DNA of 64,000 bases, from assembly GCA_037043455.1 (NCBI GenBank), contig JAWPHD010011223.1, forward strand, positions 21,836 through 85,835. The letters run 5' to 3'. Under the pieces are notes generated by a model that saw nothing but the letters and a program-made list of their open reading frames with translations, had not been told where the DNA came from and did not search any database. This stretch comes from Cyrtodaria siliqua (Eukaryota > Mollusca > Bivalvia > Adapedonta > Hiatellidae). Both the position numbers and the translations under genes were made by a program. Below are positions 21,340-33,894 of this stretch, piece by piece (position 1 is the first letter of the stretch; each line of letters starts with the position of its first letter).

Positions 21340-21795
21340 AACAATGTGACTTTTTCGTGCCTTCGGCATTACTGTTTTACCCACGGTCGCCAAACTTTAC
21401 AGGATTGTTGACCAGCAAGTGAATATGCGCACCCGGGTTTTCGTTTTTATTTTGGACCAAGAACCACATCCTCCATAACTATTTAACCCATGGTCACCAA
21501 ACTTAACAAGAATGTTGACCAGCAGGTAAAGATGCACACCTGAGTTTTTTTGTTGTTTTTTATTTTGGACTAAGAACCACAGAGTTGTGGCCCTTGACTT
21601 AGTCCAAATAGGGGCTGAAAAACTTGTGTCGCGCCCTCCTGCATTAACCCATGGTCGCCGAACTTTACAGGAATATTGACCAGCAAGTGAAGATGCGCAC
21701 CTAAGTGTTTATCAGTGTTTATGTTTATTATCAAAATGCTATGGCATAGTGACCTAAGTGGGGGCATCTGTGTCCTATGGACACATTTCTAGTTT
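21340..21795 (+). mobile_element. Array-type element fragment with terminal hairpin
   Basis: Three units with 'cccatggtcgccaaacttta' and 'ttgaccagcaagtgaagatg'. The right end is a hairpin, TGTGTCCTATGGACACA (21769-21785), followed by TTTCTAGTT. This is the same general plan (array, hairpin, T-rich terminus) as the other array elements, with different sequence. The left end is not clear. Confidence 0.5.
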
Positions 21796-21854
21796 ATGTC
21801 AAAATCTGTTCAGTATTCACAAAGAAATGATAAAAAAAAACACTACCTGAATCT

Positions 21855-22138
21855 ACCTGAATCAAGAGGCCCCGGGTTCAATCCTCCGTGGTGCCACTGA
21901 GTTCCGTCGTTGTGTTCTTGGGGAAGACACTTTCCCTTAGCCTCGTCCGTCGGATGGGGACGTAAACCGGGCGGTCCCGTGTATCGGTCTATCCTCCGAG
22001 CACGTTAAAGAACCATAGGAATCTATTCGTTAATAAGAGTAGGGCAGGTTCCCTGATTCCTATGTATCCTTCCCCTCTCTCTGGGGCGGCTCTAAATAAC
22101 CTATACTGTGTTGATGAGCCGTTAAACAACATTCAATT
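21855..22138 (+). mobile_element. SINE family S1, copy c
   Basis: Starts at the B-box 'ccccgggttcaatcctcc', then 'gttcttggggaagacac', 'cgtcggatggggacgtaaac', 'cgagcacgttaaagaaccat', 'agggcaggttcc', 'ggcggctctaaataacc', and ends 'gttaaacaacattcaattca'. The A-box half of the head is absent. Confidence 0.85.
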
Positions 22139-22234
22139 CAAGACTTGTTTACCCTACCCTAGACATGTATGTGATCAAAAGGTCAGTGGTATAGCCACCC
22201 TGTGTAAAATATTTATGGTTGACCTGTTTGTGTC

Positions 22235-22440
22235 ACCTGTGTAGCATGGCAGACACTTAGGGATCCTTTGTCCGTCTGTCGTCTGTCCATCATCATCCGT
22301 CCGTCGCACTTTCACCCGCAACCTAACTTTGGCCATAATTTGGAAAGTATTTGGCCTATGTTCATGAAACTTCCCGCACACCTTCTGAAATAAGCACGTG
22401 CCAGATGACACGAGAGTTTCGTTGAACACCCTTCTCGTTA
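22235..22440 (+). repeat. Start of an array-type element
   Basis: 'gtccgtctgtcgtctgtcca' followed by 'ttcatgaaact' is the composition seen just inside the left ends of other array-type elements here. No end hairpin partner was found. Confidence 0.4.
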
Positions 22441-22844
22441 TAAAAGTGTTACACTAACTGTTGCTTACTCACACGTGTATCTTGGTTTATCAGTTTTACT
22501 ATATCTCATTCTTCTTTTATTATTTTACATATTTGACTTGGTTATTTGCGCTAACCCTTTTGTGTATAGCTTTGCCAGAGACCCAAGTTTGTATAAGATA
22601 CGTAATGCTGAATGGCCAAATATTTGTTATAAAATATGATAAGAGACGTTTTTGTGTTATTCAACATGTTATTGTGTGTTTCGTTTTGTACATATTTTTT
22701 GTTATACAATATATATCACACTGAAATAGGGCTTTTAAACTGACCTGAGCAAAGCTCACGAGAGTTTTTGTGATCGTCTTTTTTACCTCCATATATCGTA
22801 CATGTACATCTACTTTTAAAGTCGCTATTTCGCCAACAACAGCC

Positions 22845-23010
22845 AAAATGTACATCAAACCCAAACCCAAAGACAGAAGTGTCGAATTAAGAGTTACACA
22901 CTCATAATTCATGTTACGCATATTCAGTCATAGGTATTTCAAGAACCCTTGAATAAACCTATAATAATTGTAATCGGCACATTATACATTATTATATGAC
23001 CTGGACAGTT
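22845..23010 (+). repeat. Dispersed repeat F, copy 2
   Basis: 'cataattcatgttacgcata', 'gtaatcggcacattatacat' and 'attatatgacctgga' match copy 1 at 10985-11100 in the same order. Confidence 0.65.
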
Positions 23011-23094
23011 TTGATGAACAGTTTTGTTGTGTAATTTTGCCGTTATTTGGCGGTATAGTTTCTTTGAACTTTTTTATGACAGATACTCCTCTGA

Positions 23095-23470
23095 TATGTT
23101 TGTTCGGATTTACAGGAATATTGGATTTACAGAAATATTGGATTTACAGGAATATTGCACTTGATGTCTTGTTGGTCCTTGGATGACCCCTGGAAAATTA
23201 AAATTTCTTAAAATGAAGTTCCTTGGGTTAAACTTCATGGCTGCCCCTTGTGGTCACATGATTTTATAAAGAGATTGATAAAAAAGTAAAAAATCTTAGA
23301 AAGAATAAAGGGACATACCACAATCTTGAAATTTAAACTATCACATTGATTTATTAAGCCAGTATCAATTTGACTTAAACCTGTTGCATATCATAGAATA
23401 AAAGTTGAACAATTTGGAGTGTTCAACTGTTTTTTGTTATTCTACCAAAGGTTTAAGTACTGGTGTATGG
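23095..23470. other. Noncoding; short local repeats
   Basis: 'ggatttacaggaatattg' is repeated three times at about 23106-23157. A MITE-like end 'aaagggacataccacaatct' at about 23308 resembles the TTAA-flanked MITE at 30037, but its partner end was not found. Confidence 0.4.
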
Positions 23471-23479
23471 TAACATCAG

Positions 23480-25829
23480 ATTGTTATACTAAAACTGACA
23501 TTGTTATACCAGACACTAAAACTCAAATAATATTCTGACATTGTTATACCAGACACTAAACTCAAATGATATTCTGACATTGTTATACCAGACACTAAAA
23601 CTCAAATGAAATATTCTGACATTGTTATACCAGACACTAAAACTCAAATAATATTCTGACTGTTATACCAGACACTAAAACTCGAATAATATTCTGATAT
23701 TGTTATTCTGACATTGTTATACCAGACACTAAAACCCAAATAATTTTCTGTCATTGTTATACCAGACTCTAAAACTCAAATAATATTCTGATATTGTTAT
23801 ACCAGACACTAAAACTCAAATAATATTCTGACATTGTTATACCAGGCACTAAAACCCAAATAATTTTCTGACATTGTTGTACCAGACACTAAAACTCAAA
23901 TAATATTCTGACATTGTTATACCAGACACTAAAACCCAAATAATTTTCTGACATTGTTATACCAGACACTAAAACTCAAATAATATTCTGACATTGTTAT
24001 TTTGACATTGTTATACCAGACACTAAAACTCAAATAATAATCTTACATTGTTATACTAGACACTAAAACTCAAATAGTATTCTGACATTGTTATACTAGA
24101 CACTAAAACTCAAATAATAATCTGACATTGTTATACTAGACACTAAAACTCAAATAGTATTCTGACATTGTTATACCAGACACTAAAAACTCAAATAATA
24201 ATCTGACATTGTTATACCAGACACTAGAACCCAAATAATTTTCTGACATGTTATACCAGACACTTAAACTCAAATAATAATCTGACATTGTTATTTTGAC
24301 ATTGTTATACCAGACACTGAAACTCAAATAATAATCTGACATTGTTAAACTAGACACTAAAACTCAAATAGTATTCTGACATTGTTATACTAGACACTAA
24401 AACTCAAATAATATTCTGACATTATTTTGACATTGTTATACCAAACACTAAAACTCAAATAATAATCTGACATTGTTATACCAGACACTAGAACCCAAAT
24501 AATTTTCTGACATGTTATACCAGACACTAAAACTCAAATAATATTCTGACATTGTTATACCAGACACTGAAACTCAAATAATAATCTGACATTGTTATAC
24601 TAGACACTAAAACTCAAATAGTATTCTGACATTGTTATACTAGACACTAAAACTCAAATAATATTCTGACATTGTTATTTTGACATTGTTATACCAGACA
24701 CTAAAACTCAAATAATAATCTGACATTGTTATACTAGACACTAAAACTCAAATAGTATTCTGACATTGTTATACCACACACTAAAACTCAAATAATAATC
24801 TGACATCGTTATACTAGACGCTAAAACTCAAATAATAATCTGACATCGTTATACCAGACACTAAAACAAATAATATTCTGACATCGTTATACTAGACACT
24901 AAAACTCAAATAATCCTCTGACATTATTATACAGACACTAAAATTCAAATAATAATCTGACATTGTTATACTAGACACTAAAACTCAAATAATGCTCTGA
25001 CATTATACAGACACTAAAATTCAAATAATAATCTGACATTGTTATACTAGACACTAAAACTCAAATAATAATCTGACATCATTATACCAGACACTAAAAC
25101 AAATAATATTCTGACATTGTTATACTAGACACTAAAACTCAAATAATCCTCTGACATTATTATACACACTAAAATTCAAATAATAATCTGACATTGTTAT
25201 ACTAGACACTAAAACTCAAATACTATTCTGACATCGTTATATCAGACACATAGACACTAAAACTGAAATAATAATCTGACATTGTTATACTAGACACTAA
25301 AATTCAAATAATATTCTGACATTGTTATACCAGACACTAAAACTCAAATAATATTCTGACATCGTTATACCAGACACATAGACACTAGAACTCAAATAAT
25401 AATCTGACCTTGTTATACTAGACACTAAAACTCAAATAATAATCTGACATCGTTATACCAGACACATAGACACTAGAACTTAAATAATAATCTGACCTTG
25501 TTATACTAGACACTAAAACTCAAATAATATTCTGACGTTAAACCAGACACAGACACTAAAACTCAAATAATAATCCGACATTGTTATACTAGACACTAAA
25601 ATTCAAATAATATTCTGACATTGTTATACCAGACACAGACACTAAAACTCAAATAATAATATGACATTGTTATACTAGACACTAAAATTCAAATAATATT
25701 CTGACATTGTTATACCAGACACATAGACACTAAAACTCAAATAATAATCTGACATTGTTATACCAGACACTAAAACTCAAATAATAATCTGACATTTTTC
25801 TACCAGACACTAAAACTCAAATAGTAATC
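23480..25829 (+). repeat. 2.35-kb minisatellite with a 39-40-bp unit
   Basis: About 58 tandem units built on 'ctgacattgttataccagac' + 'actaaaactcaaataatatt'. Variants alternate ('tactagac' or 'taccagac'; 'ataatatt', 'ataataat' or 'atagtatt'), and mixed longer blocks such as 'agacacatagacac' appear in the right third, so higher-order duplication has occurred. Its ORFs are repeat artefacts. Confidence 0.92.
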
Positions 25830-25861
25830 GGAGCACCTAGAAGAAGAAAACCCTGTTTCCA

Positions 25862-26162
25862 TTTTTAGCTCTACTGATCAGAGATCAGCAGAGCTTATGC
25901 CGTGGTGCAGCGTCCGTCGTCCGTCCGTCTGTCCGTCCGTCCGTCCGTTAACTTTTATTTGTAGCGACTACTCCTCTGAAACTACTGGATGGATATTCAT
26001 AAAACTTTACAAAAATGTTGCCCATGAAGTCTAGTTGATCCTAGCAAAAATTCATGTTGATGTGAAATCCAAGATGGCCGCCAAAGCTAAAAATAGATTT
26101 TTAGCTCTACTGATCAGAGATCAGCAGAGCTTTTGCCGTGGTGCGGCGTCCGTCGTCCGTCC

Positions 26163-26201
<39 letters not shown>

Positions 26202-29200
26202 CGTCCGTTAACTTTTTTTTGTAGCGACTACTCCTCTGAAACTACTGAATATATTTTCATGAAACTTTACAGAAATGTTGCCCATGAAGTCTAGTTGATC
26301 CTAGAAAAAATTCATGTAGATGTGAAATCCAAGATGGCCGCCAAATCTAAAAATAGGTTTTTAAAAAACAAGTTTGTAGCGACTACTTCTTGAAAACTCT
26401 AAGGGATATTGCTATGGGACTTTTTCTAAAATGATCAGCATGACATGATGTTGGTCCTTGTCGAAAATCGTTTTGATTCGATGTCAAACATGGCTGCCAG
26501 CGGCCATCTTTGTTTACATAGAGTTATATAATGAAAACTTGTAGCGACTACATCTCTGAAACTACTTGACGGATATTCATGAAACTTCACAGGAATGTTG
26601 CTCTTGATGTCTAATTAATCCTAGCAAAATTTCAGGTCGGCCGGAAATTCAAGATGGCCGCCACGGCTAAAAATAGATTTTTAAAAAATAAGTTTGTAGC
26701 GACTACTTCTTGAAAACTATAAGAGATATTGATATGGGACTTTTTCTAAAATGATCAGCATGACATGATGTTGGTCCTTGTCGAAAATCGTTTTGATTCG
26801 ACGTTAAACATGGCTGCCAGCGGCCATCTTTGTTTACATAGAGTTATATAATGAAAACTTGTAGCGACTACTCCTCTGAAACTACTTGACGGATTTTCAT
26901 GAAACTTCACAAGAATGTTGCTCTTGATGTCTTATTGATCCTAGCAAAATTTCAGGTCGGCCGGAAATTCAAGATGGCCGCCACGGCTAAAAATAGATTT
27001 TTAAAAAATAAGTTTGTAGTGACTACTTCTTGAAAACTATAAGAGATATTGATATGGGACTTTTTCTAAAATTATCAGCATGACATGATGGTTATCCGAG
27101 TCGAACATTATTTTGATTCAACGTTAAACATGGCTGCCAGTGGCCATCTTTGTTTACGTAGAGTTATATAATGATAACTTGTTGCTACTACTCTGAAAAT
27201 ACTTGACGGATTTTTATGAAACTTCACACGAATGTTGCTCTTGATGTCTAATTGATCCTTGCAAAATTTGAGGTCGGCCGGAAATTCAAGATGGCTGCCA
27301 TGGCTAAAAATAGATTTTCAAAATACAAGTTTGTAGCGACTACTTCTTGAAAACTATAAGTGATATTGATATGGGACTTTTTCTAAAATGATCAGCATGA
27401 CATGATGGTTATTCAAGTCGAACATTATTTTGATTCGACGTTAAACATGGCTGCCAGTGGCCATGTATGTTTACATAAGTTATATAATGATAACTTGTAG
27501 CGACTACTCCTCTGAAACTACTTGAAGGATTTTCATGAAACTTCACACGAATGTTGCTCTTGATGTCTAATTGATCTTAGCAAAATTTCAGGTCGGCCGG
27601 AAATTCAAGATGGCCGCCATGGCTAAAAATAGATTTTTAAAAAATAAGTTTGTAGCGACTACTTCTTGAAAACTATAAGAGATATTGATATTGGACTTTT
27701 TCTAAAATGATCAGCATGACATGATGGTTATCCGAGTCGAACATTATTTTGATTCGACGTTAAACATGGCTGCCAGTGGCCATGTTTGTTTACATAAGTT
27801 ATATAATGAAAACTTGTAGCGACTACTCCTCTGAAACTACTTGACAGATTTTCATGAAACTTCACAGGAATGTTGCTCTTGATGTCTTATTGATCCTAGC
27901 AAAATTTCAGGTCGGCCGGAAATTCAAGATGGCCACCACGGCTAAAAATAGATTTTCAAAAAACCAGTTTGTAGCGACTACTTCCTGAAATCATAATCAA
28001 TCAGTAGAGCTTCAAGGTCATTGACCTCTTGTTTAAATACAAGTTTGTAGCGACTACTTCTTGAAAACTATAAGTGATATTGATATGGGACTTTTTCTAA
28101 AATGATCAGCGTGACATGATGTTGGTCCTTGTCGAAAATCGTTTTGATTTGACGTTAAACATGGCTGCCAGCGGCCATCTTTGTTTACATAGAGTTATAT
28201 AATGAAAACTTGTAGCGACTACTCCTCTGAAACTACTTGACGGATTTTCATGAAACTTCAGAGGAATGTTGCTCATGATGTCTAATTGATCCTAGCAAAA
28301 TTTCAGGTCGGCCGGAAATTCAAGATGGCCGCCACGGCTAAAAATAAATTTTCAAAATACAAGTTTGTAGCGACTAGTTCTTGAAAACTATAAGTGATAT
28401 TGATATGGGACTTTTTCTAAAATGATAAGCATGACATGATGTTGGTCCTTATTAAAAATTGTTTTGATTCGACGTTAAACGTGGCTGCCAGCGGCCATCT
28501 TTGTTTACATAGAGTCATATAGTAAAAACTTGTAGCGACTACTCCTCTAAAACTACTTAGCGGATTTTCATGAAACTTTACAGGAATGTTGCTCTTAATG
28601 TCTAATTGATCCTAGCAAAATTTCAGATTGGCCAGAAATTCAAGATGGCTGCCACAGTTAAAAATAGATTTTTAAAAAATAAGTTTGTAGCGACTACTTC
28701 TTGAAAACTATAAGTGATATTGATATGGGACTTTTTCTAAAATGATCAGCATGACATGATGGTTATCCGAGTCGAACATTATTTTGATTGACATTAAACA
28801 TGGCTGCCAGTGGCCATCTTTGTTTACATAGAGTTATATAATGAAAACTTGTAGCGACTACTCCTCTGAAACTACTTGACGGATTGTCATTAAACTTCAC
28901 AAAAATGTTGCTCTTGATGTCTAATTGATCCTAGCAAAATTTCAGGTCGGCCGGAAATTCATGATGGCCGCCATGGCTAAAAATAGATTTTCAAAATACA
29001 AGTTTGTAGCGACTACTTCTTAAAAACTATAAGTGATATTGATATGGGACTTTTTCTAAAATGATCAGCATGACATGATGGTTATCCGAGTCGAACATTA
29101 TTTTGATTCGACATTAAACATGGCTGCCAGTGGCCATCTTTGTTTACATAGAGTTATATAATGAAAACTTGTAGCGACTACTCCTCTGAAACTACTTGAC

Positions 29201-30025
29201 GGATTTTCATGAAACTTCACAGAAATGTTGCTCTTGATGTCTAATTGATCCTAGCAAAATTTCAGGTCGGCCGAAAATTCAAGATGGCCGCCATGGCTAA
29301 AAATAGATTTTCATGCAAGTTTGTAGCGACTACTTCTTGAAAACTATAAGTGATATTGATATGGGACTTTTTCTAAAATGATCAGCATGACATGATGTTG
29401 GTCCTTATCAAAAATCGTTTTGATTCGACGTTAAACGTGGCTGCCAGCAGCCATCTTTGTTTACATAGAGTTATATAGTAAAAACTTGTAGCGACTACTC
29501 CTCTGAAACTACATGGCGGATTTTCATGAAACTTTACAGGAATGTTGCTCTTAATGTCTAATTGATCCTAGCAAAATTTCAGATCGGCCAGAAATTCAAG
29601 ATGGCTGCCACAGTTAAAAATAGATTTTTAAAAAATAAGTTTGTAGCGACTACTTCTTGAAAACTATTAAGTGATATTGATATGGGACTTTTTCTAAAAT
29701 GATCAGCATGACATGATGGTTATCCGAGTCGAACATTATTTTGTTTCGACATTAAACATGGCTGCCAGTGGCCATCTTTGTTTACATAGAGTTATATAAT
29801 GAAAACTTGTAGCGACTTCTCCTCTGAAACTACTTGACGGATTTTCATGAACTTCACAGGAATGTTGCTCTTGATGTCTAATTGATCCTAGCAAAATTTC
29901 AGGTCGGCCGGAAATTCAAGATGGCCACCACGGCTAAAAATAATTTTTCAAAAAAAAAGTTTGTAGCGACTACTTCCTGAAATCAAAATCAATCAGTAGA
30001 GCTTCAAGGTCATTGACCTCTTGTT
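25862..30025 (+). mobile_element. Type-2 array-cored Helitron-like element, with another copy nested inside
   Basis: Left end TTTTT + AGCTCTACTGATC (25867-25879); right end ATCAGTAGAGCT (29992-30003) then the hairpin and CTCTTGTT ending at 30025. The 155/165-bp dimeric core follows, and (CCGT)n/(CTGT)n repeats lie next to the left end. At about 26098 the first 'aaaaatagat' is interrupted by a second complete element; the outer core resumes at 28034 with 'taaatacaagtttgtagcg'. Confidence 0.8.
26098..28033 (+). mobile_element. Type-2 array-cored element nested in a copy of itself
   Basis: AGCTCTACTGATC at 26103-26115 and ATCAGTAGAGCT at 28000-28011, ending CTCTTGTT at 28033. The left side includes a (CTGT)n microsatellite (about 26161-26200). 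The insertion fell in the T-run of the outer core's 'aaatagatttt'. A tandem duplication covering the left end could give a similar picture, but the complete right end at 28033 favours transposition. Confidence 0.75.
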
Positions 30026-30036
30026 AGTTTATATAA

Positions 30037-30350
30037 TTAAAGGGACACACGGCAATCTTTATTTTTAAAAAACTCACGGCGTCCCGCTTGTTAATTCGCA
30101 TAACTTGCCTTTGTTCAATCATTAATATTAATTATAAGAATAGTATTAAGCAATTTGTCTTTGTATATCATTATTTTTTGATATTATTGCACCAATAATA
30201 TATTAAAACTTATAATATAATAAGACTAAATAGTGAATTCTTAAAATTTGATTTATTTAAATGTAACCAGTGTAAAAGTAAAAATGATACTGGATTTGAA
30301 CATTGAAACACCCATTTTAAACGGTTCAAGATTGCCGTGTGTCCCTTTAA
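30037..30350. mobile_element. piggyBac-like MITE flanked by TTAA
   Basis: TTAA (30037-30040), then a perfect 19-bp terminal inverted repeat AGGGACACACGGCAATCTT (30041-30059), with its complement at 30328-30346, then TTAA. The 306-bp AT-rich interior has no ORF. A TTAA duplication is the hallmark of piggyBac-type transposition. A second, more diverged copy seems to follow directly (30350-30660, ending 'attgtcatatgtccctttaa'), and another is at 54455-54774. Confidence 0.75.
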
Positions 30351-30780
30351 AGGGCGTCTGGTTAGTTTATCTACATAAATTGCATGTTTAATCCTTAATA
30401 GTAATTATAAGAATAGTATAAAGCAAATTGCTTTTGCATATTATTAAATGTTGATTATATTGCATCAATAATGTATTTAAACCTATGGCAGAATAAGATG
30501 AAAAAATGTTACTTAATTGGTCATCAAACATTATATAGGTTAAATGGGTCATTTAATTATGTGCAAGCATGTTAAAAATCAAAATGATACTGGATAAATA
30601 AATTGAGCAGCTAATTACAATGCTTGATAAACACTTCAAAATTGTCATATGTCCCTTTAAAGTTGCATAACCGACCCTTTGTTATTTGTTAAATGCCTTA
30701 CGCCATTGAATGTTCAATTACAGAACTGTTCAAGTTACTAGAAATATACATTTACTCATTGGTGTATTGAGCGTTGTTAT

Positions 30781-32238
30781 TTGTTAGCTCTACTGATCAG
30801 AGATCAGCAGAGATTATGCCGTGGTGCGGTGTCCGTCCGTAAACTATTTTTGTAGCGAATACTCCTCTGAAACTACTGAATGGATTTTCATGAAACTTTA
30901 CAGAAATGTTGCCCATGAAGTCTAGTTGATCCTATCAAATAGTCATGTTGATGTGAAATCCAAGATGGCCGCCAAACCTAAAAATAGTTTTTTAAAAAAC
31001 AAGTTTGTAGCTACTACTTCTTGAAAACTCTAAGTGATATTGATATTGGACTTTTTCTAAAATGATCAGCATGACATGATGTTGGTCCTTGTCGAAAATC
31101 GTTTTGATTCGACGTTAAACATGGATGCCAGCGGCCATCTTTGTTCACATAGTTTAGTAAAAACTTGTAGCGACTACTCCTCTGAAACTACTCGACGGAT
31201 TTCCATGAAACTTCACAGGAATGTTGCTCTTGATGTCTAAATGATCCTAGCAACATTATAGGTTGGTCGGAAATTCAAGATGGCCGCCACAGCTAAAAAT
31301 AGATTTCAAAAAACAAGTTTGTAGCGAGTATTTCTTGAAAACTATAAGTGATATTGATATGAGACTTTTTCTAAAATGATCAGTATGGAATGATGTTGAT
31401 CCTTGTCGAAAATTATTTTGATGCGACGTTAAACATGGCTGCCAGCGGCCATCTTTGTTTACATAGAGTTATATAATGAAAACTTGTAGCGACTACTTCT
31501 CTGAAACTACTTGACAAATGTTCATGAAACTTCACACGAATGTTGCTCTTGATGTCTAATTGATCCTAGCAAATCTTCAGGTCGGCCGAATATTCAAGAT
31601 GGACGTTACAGATAAAAATGGATTTTCAAAAAACAAGTTTGTAACGACTACTTCTTAAAAATTATAAGTGATATTGATATGGGACTTTTTCTAAAATGAT
31701 CAGCATGACATGATGTTGGTCCTTGTCGAAAATCGTTTTGATTCGATGTTAAACATGGCTGTCAGCGGCCATCTTTGTTTATATAGAGTTATCTAGTAAA
31801 AACTTGGAGCGACTACTCCTCTGTAACTGCTGGACGGATTTTCATGAATCTTCACAGGAATGTTGCTATTGATGTCTAATTGATCATAGCAAAATTTCAG
31901 GTTGGTCGGAAATTCAAGATGGCCGCCATGGCTAAAAAAAGATTATCAAAATACAAGTTTGTAGCGACTACTTCTTGAAAACTATATGTGATATTGATAT
32001 GGGACTTTTTCTAAAATGATCAGCATGACATGATGTTGATCCTTGTCAAAAATTATTTTGATTTGACGTTAAACATGGTCGCCAGTGGCCATCTTTGGTT
32101 ACATAGAGTTATATAACGAAAACTTGTTGCAACTACTCCTCTGAAACAACTTGACGGATTTTCATGAAACTTCACAGGAATGCTGATCTAGCTATCAAAA
32201 ACCTATCAGTAGAGCTTCAAGGTCATTGACCTCTTGTT
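30781..32238 (+). mobile_element. Type-2 array-cored element, third location
   Basis: AGCTCTACTGATC at 30786-30798; ATCAGTAGAGCT at 32205-32216; terminal CTCTTGTT at 32231-32238. The dimeric core has about four units, more diverged from the other copies. It lacks the long CCGT/CTGT run. Confidence 0.78.
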
Positions 32239-32239
32239 T

Positions 32240-32930
32240 TTGTGTGCATTTCTTTTTGTATGAATTTTAAATAAATTGAAGAAGGGGAAACTGAATGTGA
32301 TATATGATATATAAATAAATGTATTATAATAACACATGTTTAACATGCAAGTTCTTTCATGTTAATATTAAAACACCGATTTATTGCATCTATACTCTGT
32401 AAAAAAAGTTTTGGACCATGGCAGTGTTCGAACCCGTACAATGATCGCTCAACCATGACATTTGACCATAGCCCTTATTATCTCAGTTGATAATTCACAA
32501 TAGATCAACAATCAACAATAATTATCGTTAACAATGAAAGTTTGCAAAAAAATAATAATCTTTTTTATTGGTTACTCGAATGTCTGTAACTGTTATTGTT
32601 TCAATGGACTTTGCAACATTTTTTACAGACCCTTTGTGTGTTCGCGATATTTTTTAAAAATCTAATCTTGTTTGGAATTTAATGTTTCTGGTATCAAATT
32701 AACCGGGTAGGGTAGACCTTGGTTACTAAATAGAGATAAATAAATTCTGTCCACTAGTTTTATTTTTATATGACTTTATATACCCTGGTCCAAAACTTTT
32801 TTTGCCGAGTATATATTCAAATGTCAAATTCTTACAGAGCATACTTAGGCTACAAACGGCCGATAAACAAAATTTAATTAGTATACTCGTTTATTTTGTG
32901 TTTATTTCATATTGTCTGCTTTTTGTATGC
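32240..32930. other. Noncoding AT-rich stretch
   Basis: No exon or structured repeat was recognised. 'aaaaagttttggaccatg' at about 32403 and 'ccaaaactttttttgcc' at about 32791 are inverted and may be the ends of a degraded MITE. Confidence 0.35.
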
Positions 32931-32934
32931 TTTT

Positions 32935-33350
32935 AGATCACCTGAGCCAAAGGCTCAGAGGCCTGGTGAGCTATTGGGATCACTTTTAGCCTGTCAGCGT
33001 TATCTGTCCGTCATCGTTAACTTTTACTTCAGCGTGTTCTCCTCAGAAACCTTTAAGTTAGTTTTAAAATAAACTTAACATGGATGATCCTTAGGTCAGT
33101 GGTTTTCAAATCTGTTAAAATTAGGTCAGCGCAACATCCAAGATGGCCACCATTACCATAAAAGGTTGAAACCTTAAAAAATCTTTTCAAGAACTATTGA
33201 ACAGATTATGATTTTTTTTCTTTATAATGATCACTAACCCATAGACAATAAGTTTTATTAAAATGAAGCCCCGTGGTGGAAAATGGCCACACCCTGGGGT
33301 ACAAACGCTTGTATGAAGAGATTTTACATGTATATAGTAAACAACTTTAA
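32935..33350 (+). repeat. Array-type element fragment with left-end hairpin
   Basis: 'cacctgagccaaaggctcag' forms a GAGCC-aaa-GGCTC hairpin, followed by 'ctggtgagctattggg' and 'ctgtccgtcatcgttaactt', then one core-like unit with 'aacatccaagatggccacca'. The plan matches the left ends at 4176 and 25862 with different sequence. The right end was not found. Confidence 0.5.
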
Positions 33351-33554
33351 AGTTATATAGAAATATATACATATAGGAAAATCTTTAAAAAATCTTCCAT
33401 GTAACTACAAAAGCTAGAGGTCTAACGTTTTGCATGTGGCTTAAGCTTCCGGTCCTCTACCAAGCTTGTTCAAATGGTGACCCCGGGGAGTTGGATATAT
33501 GGTGGGTTTTTTACAGTAACATGGTGCATATGGTCATCTTTCATGCATGCGTAG

Positions 33555-33890
33555 AACTATTTTTAGCTTGACTTTTCTGAATGAAAAAAAGAGGTATTGT
33601 GATCACTTGATCGTCGTCATTGTTGTTGTCGTCTGCGTCTCCTGGTTAAAGTTTGTATGTAAGCTTGTATCTCCCAAACCACATTGCATAATGGATTGAA
33701 ACTTCACACATATATCCAGCATCATTAGTTGACACCACAGAGTCAGTTGATATAACTCTTGCTTTTATTTTGTCAGAATTGTGGCCCCTTTCATACTTAA
33801 AGTTTGTATCTCGCAAAGTACTTTACATGATGGATTAAAACTTCACACATGCATTCAGTATCATTAGACAACAGCATCATTGTTTTCTGC
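33555..33890 (+). mobile_element. Partial type-3 array-cored element
   Basis: 'tttttagcttgacttttctg' and then 'ggttaaagtttgtatgtaag', 'attgaaacttcacacatata' and 'gacaccacagagtcag' repeat the element in FKBP intron 4. It breaks off at about 33880 into the reversed dispersed repeat also seen at 10635. No right end. Confidence 0.6.
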
Positions 33891-33894
33891 CACC

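Noticed and set aside
24136..24357. Minus-strand ORF with 'SDYYLSFSVWYN' repeats
   Set aside because: Translation of the 40-bp minisatellite; the frame is kept only by chance over a few units.
23480..25829. A CRISPR array
   Set aside because: Units are contiguous with no unique spacers, and the genome is eukaryotic; it is a minisatellite.
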